The position numbers and the translations under genes are program-made. The notes beneath the pieces are model-generated. The model did not search any database, had not been told where the DNA came from, and worked only from the letters and a program-made list of their open reading frames with translations. Positions 60,615-64,000 of a stretch of 64,000 nucleotides of DNA are shown here, piece after piece. How positions within the stretch are numbered: position 1 is the stretch's first letter; every line of letters begins with the position of its first letter. The stretch covers positions 1 to 64,000 of the forward strand of contig JAIOPN010000017.1 in assembly GCA_021413865.1 (NCBI GenBank), given 5' to 3'. Origin of the DNA: Planctomycetota bacterium (GTDB taxonomy: Bacteria; Planctomycetota; Phycisphaerae; Phycisphaerales; Phycisphaeraceae).

Positions 60615-60635
60615 TCGGGCGAGCCCGACGGCTAA
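60615..60635 (-). repeat. short palindromic repeat, family B (copy 2)
   Basis: Exact reverse-complement copy of the 21-bp unit at 24085-24105; the hairpin is CGTCGGGC-GA-GCCCGACG. It lies in the short gap between the amidohydrolase and DUF4432 genes. Confidence 0.7.
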
Positions 60636-60660
60636 CGCGCAACACACCACGGACGAAATC

Positions 60661-61770
60661 ATGACCACCTTCGATACCGACAAGTTCGAGAACGTCCACC
60701 AGGTCGGCGGAATCACCACCGCCACGCTCGACCACCCCGGGCTCGGCGGGGTCACGCGTGGGACTCGCGTCGCCTTCGTCAACACCGGCGCGGGGCTGCG
60801 ATTCACCGTCGCACTCGACCGCGGCGGCGACATCGTCGATGCGTCGTTCAATCAGCATTCACTCGCCTACCTCTCGCCCAACGGTATGCGGCCGCCCAGC
60901 CACGCCTACCACCACGGCCTCGACTGGCTCCGCGGCTGGGCGGGCGGGCTGGTCACCACCTGCGGCCCGCAATACATCGGCGGCCCGCGTGAGGAGGACG
61001 GCGCCACCACCTCGCTGCACGGCCATCATTCCAACTCCCCCGCCGCCGTCGAGATGATCCTCAACCCCGACCCGCACCGCGGCCGCCGCGAGATGCTCCT
61101 CTCCATGGTCGTGCGCGACAGCAGGATGTTCGGCCCGGTCGTCGAGGTCCGCCGACAAATCCAGTGCGCCCTGGGCGTGCCCGAGATCATCATCCACGAC
61201 CACGTCACCAACCGCGGCAACACCCGCTGCGCCCACCACTGGCTCTACCACGTCAATCTCGGCTACCCCCTGCTCGACCGCGGCGCAAAGCACATCTACC
61301 GCGGCCCCGCCGAGTTCTGGGAGATGCCCGCCCCGCCGGGCGAATCGATCATCCGCAGGATCGGCCAGGCCGCGATGAACCGCATCAAGACCGCGACCGG
61401 GCCGCTCGACGCCCACCGCGGCTCGGGCGAGCGTGGCCTGATCGTGCGCGTGAAGCCGGCACGCGACGGCATGTGCCACGTCGGCCTGGTCAACGCGAAA
61501 CTCAACCTCGGGTTCGAGTTGATCTATCCCGCCAAGGCGCTGCCGCGCCTGGCCAACTGGCAGCACTTCGGCCCGGGCGGGTCGTACGTCTCGGGCATCG
61601 AGCCGTTCTCGGGTTCGCTGCTGGGCAAAGCGAGGGATAAGTTCCCCGGCGCCGAGCAATACCTCGAGCCCGGCGAGTCACGGCGGTACCAACTCACGAT
61701 CCGCGTGCACAACGACAAGGCGGGCATCAAGGGGTTGATGTCGCACGACGGGGAGGTGAGTGAAATTTGA
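60661..61770 (+). CDS. DUF4432 family protein (aldose-1-epimerase-like)
   Basis: A 369-residue protein of the galactose-mutarotase-like fold. DUF4432 marks are ALDRGGDIVDASFNQHSLAY, WAGGLVTTCGPQYIGGP and TSLHGHHSNSPAAVEMI, with HxH-like active-site histidines. The middle contains NPDPHRGRREMLLSMV and IHDHVTNRGNT, also usual for the family. It probably handles a sugar or sugar acid, epimerising or binding its ring form. The start at 60661 (MTTFDTDKFENV) follows the family-B repeat. It converges with DUF4838 across a hairpin. Confidence 0.85.
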   Translation: MTTFDTDKFENVHQVGGITTATLDHPGLGGVTRGTRVAFVNTGAGLRFTVALDRGGDIVDASFNQHSLAYLSPNGMRPPSHAYHHGLDWLRGWAGGLVTTCGPQYIGGPREEDGATTSLHGHHSNSPAAVEMILNPDPHRGRREMLLSMVVRDSRMFGPVVEVRRQIQCALGVPEIIIHDHVTNRGNTRCAHHWLYHVNLGYPLLDRGAKHIYRGPAEFWEMPAPPGESIIRRIGQAAMNRIKTATGPLDAHRGSGERGLIVRVKPARDGMCHVGLVNAKLNLGFELIYPAKALPRLANWQHFGPGGSYVSGIEPFSGSLLGKARDKFPGAEQYLEPGESRRYQLTIRVHNDKAGIKGLMSHDGEVSEI

Positions 61771-61771
61771 T

Positions 61772-61794
61772 CCTTCTCCCGAAGGGAGAGAAGG
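61772..61794. terminator. bidirectional terminator-like hairpin between DUF4432 and DUF4838 genes
   Basis: CCTTCTCCC-GAA-GGGAGAGAAGG, a nine-base stem with one bulge, in the 36-bp gap between convergent genes. A-rich sequence follows on one side. Confidence 0.55.
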
Positions 61795-61806
61795 CGGAAA
61801 ATCTTA

Positions 61807-63591
61807 TCAATGAATCCACGGGTTCTTGGTCAACATCCCGAGATTACCGGCCTTGGCGTAGTGATCGAACCACAAGTCGCTCCACGGCAGCGGGCGGTCC
61901 ACCTCACCCTTCAACGCCTCGCTGTGCGTTTTGACAAAGAAATCACGGTGCGGCTGTTCGAGTGCCCTCCACGCGGGCTCGTCACCGTTCAGGAACGCGA
62001 GGAAGATGCGCTTCACGAGCACGCAATAATCGTGGTGGATTTTCAGGATGTTGATCCGACGGGCGAGCGCAGCATCGGTCGGCGCTGGGATGCCGTCGAG
62101 CATCACAGAAAGCGCACGCACCCGCTCGATGTTGGCCTCACTCGTGCGCTCGTGCATGGCAATCTCAAGAGCGTCGATGTACCCGCGCACCGCCCCACCG
62201 GCGTCACCAAAGTAGCTGGTGTAGAACTCGTCTTTGTAGGACTCGATCGACCGGTGCGGGTCGGTGTAGAGCCGCAGCCAGCACCAGATGGCGAACGGCG
62301 TGGGGAAGCTGTAGCGGTTGATGCAGGTCCAATCCGACAGGCCGTCGAGGCCCAGGCCCATGTAGTAGAGCGTGTCGGTGCGGATGGTTTCCATGGGCCA
62401 CAGCATCGCCCGGCCGCGCGGGCCCTGGTTGGGCAGCTCGCAGGTGTTGTAATACTCCATGAGCAGCCGTTTCCCGCGGTAACCGGCCTGATTCAGGAAA
62501 CGCTCCCAGCCGTCGAACTGCGCGTGGACCTCCGCGCTGCCGCCGCTGCGCTCGGCGAGCGGTGCATAGATGTCGCGCGTGTAGCCCAGGCAGTAATCGA
62601 TGAGCATTTTTTCGCCGTCACGGTAAAAGCGGTGCGGACGCGTCGGCGGGTTGCGCGTGCCGTGGTAGGCGATGAACTCGAAGATCGTGTCCGGCCACTC
62701 GCGGTCCACGATCTCCGCCGCGTCGTTCACGAGCGTCAGGTACCACTCGGTGATCGGCATGACGGCACACCTCTCGCAGACGCAGTAGAACGGGTCGGGG
62801 TTGTCCTCGTTCCAGATGGAGAAGATGTCGAAGGGCGGGCGGGCACGGAGATAGGCGGTGAGTTTCTCACCGAAAATCCGGCGGACGTCGGGGTTGGAGA
62901 AGCAGGCGGTGCGGCCGTTGGGCCTGCGCTCGCCGTTGACGAGTGGAAAGTACTCCGGGTGCGCGACGAAGAGGGATTCATCGGGGACGAGCAGCCGCAT
63001 CACGTGGCCCGGGCCGCGCACCAGGACGCCGCGCGTGCGGGCGAGGTCATAGTCCTGCGTGGTGGTTTCTGTAAGGCCGATGCAGTTGACGCGGTTCTTG
63101 ATGGCCGAGTCGAAGGCATCCCCGCCGTAGCCAACGAAATCACGGATCGCCACCGCGGAGCCGGTGTGGTGCTCGAAACCCGGGGGAACTTCCCATCGCT
63201 CGCGGCGCGGCGTAAGTTCGTGTTCCTCACCGGGGGCGAAGAATCGCACGCCCAGCGCGTGCTGGAGAAGGTCGTACACCGCGAAGAGCGCCGAGCGCGG
63301 GTTCTCGCCGATGACCCAGACGACGCCGTCGCGCAGCACGACGGAGGCGCGGTCGGATTGACCCGGCGTGAACCGCGCCAGTTCCTTCGCACGCGGCGGG
63401 GCGTCGGTGGTGGTGATGTAAAACGCGCCCGGCGCGGCATCGCCGGTCACAACCGGGAGCGTCGCGCCGAGCGTATTATGCAGGTATCTCGCCAATTCCC
63501 CGGCGGCAAACCGCACGGGAACCGGCGCATCGTGGGCGTGCGTAATGCGATCGATCGCGCGATCGCCCGCGGTGATGGCGGCAACGGTCAT
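61807..63591 (-). CDS. DUF4838 domain-containing protein
   Basis: A 594-residue protein. An N-terminal carbohydrate-enzyme-like domain (RFAAGELARYLHNTLGATLP, FAVYDLLQHALGVRFFAPGE) resembles the N-domain of GH20/GH67-type enzymes, and the centre holds the DUF4838 barrel, including CVCERCAVMPITEWYLTLVN and IFEFIAYHGTRNPP. The C-terminal third is helical. No signal peptide is seen. The family is common in planctomycetes and Bacteroidetes near glycan-degradation genes, with no defined reaction. The gene lies 20 bp upstream of nothing on its strand except the oxidoreductase 20 bp away on the same strand, so the two are probably co-transcribed. Confidence 0.82.
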   Translation of the reverse strand: MTVAAITAGDRAIDRITHAHDAPVPVRFAAGELARYLHNTLGATLPVVTGDAAPGAFYITTTDAPPRAKELARFTPGQSDRASVVLRDGVVWVIGENPRSALFAVYDLLQHALGVRFFAPGEEHELTPRRERWEVPPGFEHHTGSAVAIRDFVGYGGDAFDSAIKNRVNCIGLTETTTQDYDLARTRGVLVRGPGHVMRLLVPDESLFVAHPEYFPLVNGERRPNGRTACFSNPDVRRIFGEKLTAYLRARPPFDIFSIWNEDNPDPFYCVCERCAVMPITEWYLTLVNDAAEIVDREWPDTIFEFIAYHGTRNPPTRPHRFYRDGEKMLIDYCLGYTRDIYAPLAERSGGSAEVHAQFDGWERFLNQAGYRGKRLLMEYYNTCELPNQGPRGRAMLWPMETIRTDTLYYMGLGLDGLSDWTCINRYSFPTPFAIWCWLRLYTDPHRSIESYKDEFYTSYFGDAGGAVRGYIDALEIAMHERTSEANIERVRALSVMLDGIPAPTDAALARRINILKIHHDYCVLVKRIFLAFLNGDEPAWRALEQPHRDFFVKTHSEALKGEVDRPLPWSDLWFDHYAKAGNLGMLTKNPWIH

Positions 63592-63610
63592 CGTGAAAAC
63601 CCCGAGAGTC

Positions 63611-64000
63611 TTACTTCACCTTCACCGGCTTGCCGGTGGCGATGCTCTTCGCCTCCGCCTCCACGATCTTCACCGAGTTGGCGGCGCCGTCGAGCGTGAC
63701 CACGGTCGGCTTCACGCCCTTCTTGACGCAGTTGAGGAAGTAGTCGATCTCCAGCTCGTAGCCCATGCGCGGGTCGAGCTTGACTGCGGATCGCTTGCCT
63801 TGGTGCACGAGCGTAAGCGTGTCGGCGGCGGCCAGGTCAAAGATCGCCGTCGCGTTCTCGAAGTTGACCGTGTAGTTCATCGAGAACCCGAAGCCCGGCG
63901 ACATGCACCAGCAGCCCTCGGCGAAGATCATCGGCCCGCCGCGGGCGTACTCGTAGTGCGTCACGACGTGGTCGATCTTGTTCGTCTCCTTGGAGTAGCC
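63611..64000 (-). CDS. Gfo/Idh/MocA family oxidoreductase, C-terminal part
   Basis: The frame is open to the window edge; 129 residues are visible. They read YEYARGGPMIFAEGCWCM, GFGFSMNYTVNFENATAIFD, then the closing GYELEIDYFLNCVKKGVKPT and AANSVKIVEAEAKSIATGKP, which is the standard C-terminal half of Gfo/Idh/MocA proteins. The Rossmann domain must lie beyond base 64000. The GTG at 63964 is an internal codon, not a start. It is upstream of DUF4838 with 19 bp between stop and start, so the two form a likely operon. The substrate is unknown. Confidence 0.88.
   Translation of the reverse strand, partial: GYSKETNKIDHVVTHYEYARGGPMIFAEGCWCMSPGFGFSMNYTVNFENATAIFDLAAADTLTLVHQGKRSAVKLDPRMGYELEIDYFLNCVKKGVKPTVVTLDGAANSVKIVEAEAKSIATGKPVKVK

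Noticed and set aside
61810-63699. 629-codon plus-strand frame opposite DUF4838
   Set aside because: Antisense shadow; the minus-strand protein has a recognised family.

Overview
The window is very GC-rich, has no phage, transposase, CRISPR, tRNA or rRNA signal that I can see, and is densely packed with genes on both strands. The gene content points to a planctomycete, most probably class Phycisphaerae. The reasons are an ExbB/ExbD operon carrying secreted TPR proteins and VWA proteins, DUF2961/DUF4838/DUF4432 sugar-related enzymes, Gfo/Idh/MocA oxidoreductases, a regulatory-domain/TlpA-type thioredoxin fusion, and several families of short palindromic repeats between genes. This placement is inferred from gene families, not from a marker-gene comparison.

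Layout. 1-6.2 kb: end of an M20 deacylase, a TetR regulator, ispE (isoprenoid synthesis), an O-antigen-ligase-type membrane protein and a DUF2961/GH172-like protein. 6.2-16.5 kb, minus strand: an apparent operon of two TonB-like VWA proteins, a TPR protein, one ExbB/TolQ-type channel, three ExbD/TolR proteins, a 1001-residue secreted repeat protein and an aldo/keto reductase. I regard this as the most interesting system in the window: the VWA proteins carry a TonB-type SxxxH transmembrane helix, so the motor may power VWA domains instead of a classical TonB. 16.7-24 kb: an oxidoreductase, two secreted proteins (one transglutaminase-like), a phosphodiester glycosidase, trpE and a small conserved protein.

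24-31 kb: an outer-membrane beta-barrel gene behind two perfect tandem sigma-54-type promoters and followed by a strong terminator, a three-gene NMT1/THI5-type ABC importer, a thioredoxin-fold gene broken by one missing base, and a metallophosphoesterase. 31-42 kb: a membrane-tethered HTH protein, phosphatidylserine decarboxylase, an orphan solute-binding protein, glycerate kinase, rhomboid protease, NUDIX hydrolase, heparinase-like lyase, HflX, an acetyltransferase and a PhyH dioxygenase.

42-58.6 kb: a degenerate PIN-like protein, MoxR ATPase, a cdaA-cdaR cyclic-di-AMP pair, proA, a HAD phosphatase, purL (two PurS-like domains fused to PurL, with a palindromic repeat inserted in frame), polA, a glycosidase-like protein, a small zincin, and pyrD/rlmN diverging from overlapping start codons. 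58.6-64 kb: rsmJ, then a carbohydrate-related group (amidohydrolase, DUF4432 epimerase-like, DUF4838, Gfo/Idh/MocA).

At least seven families of short inverted-repeat elements (about 20-170 bp) sit in intergenic gaps, several with two or three copies. One member lies inside the purL reading frame. Start sites were chosen by ribosome-binding sites and family alignment from memory; no database search was possible.
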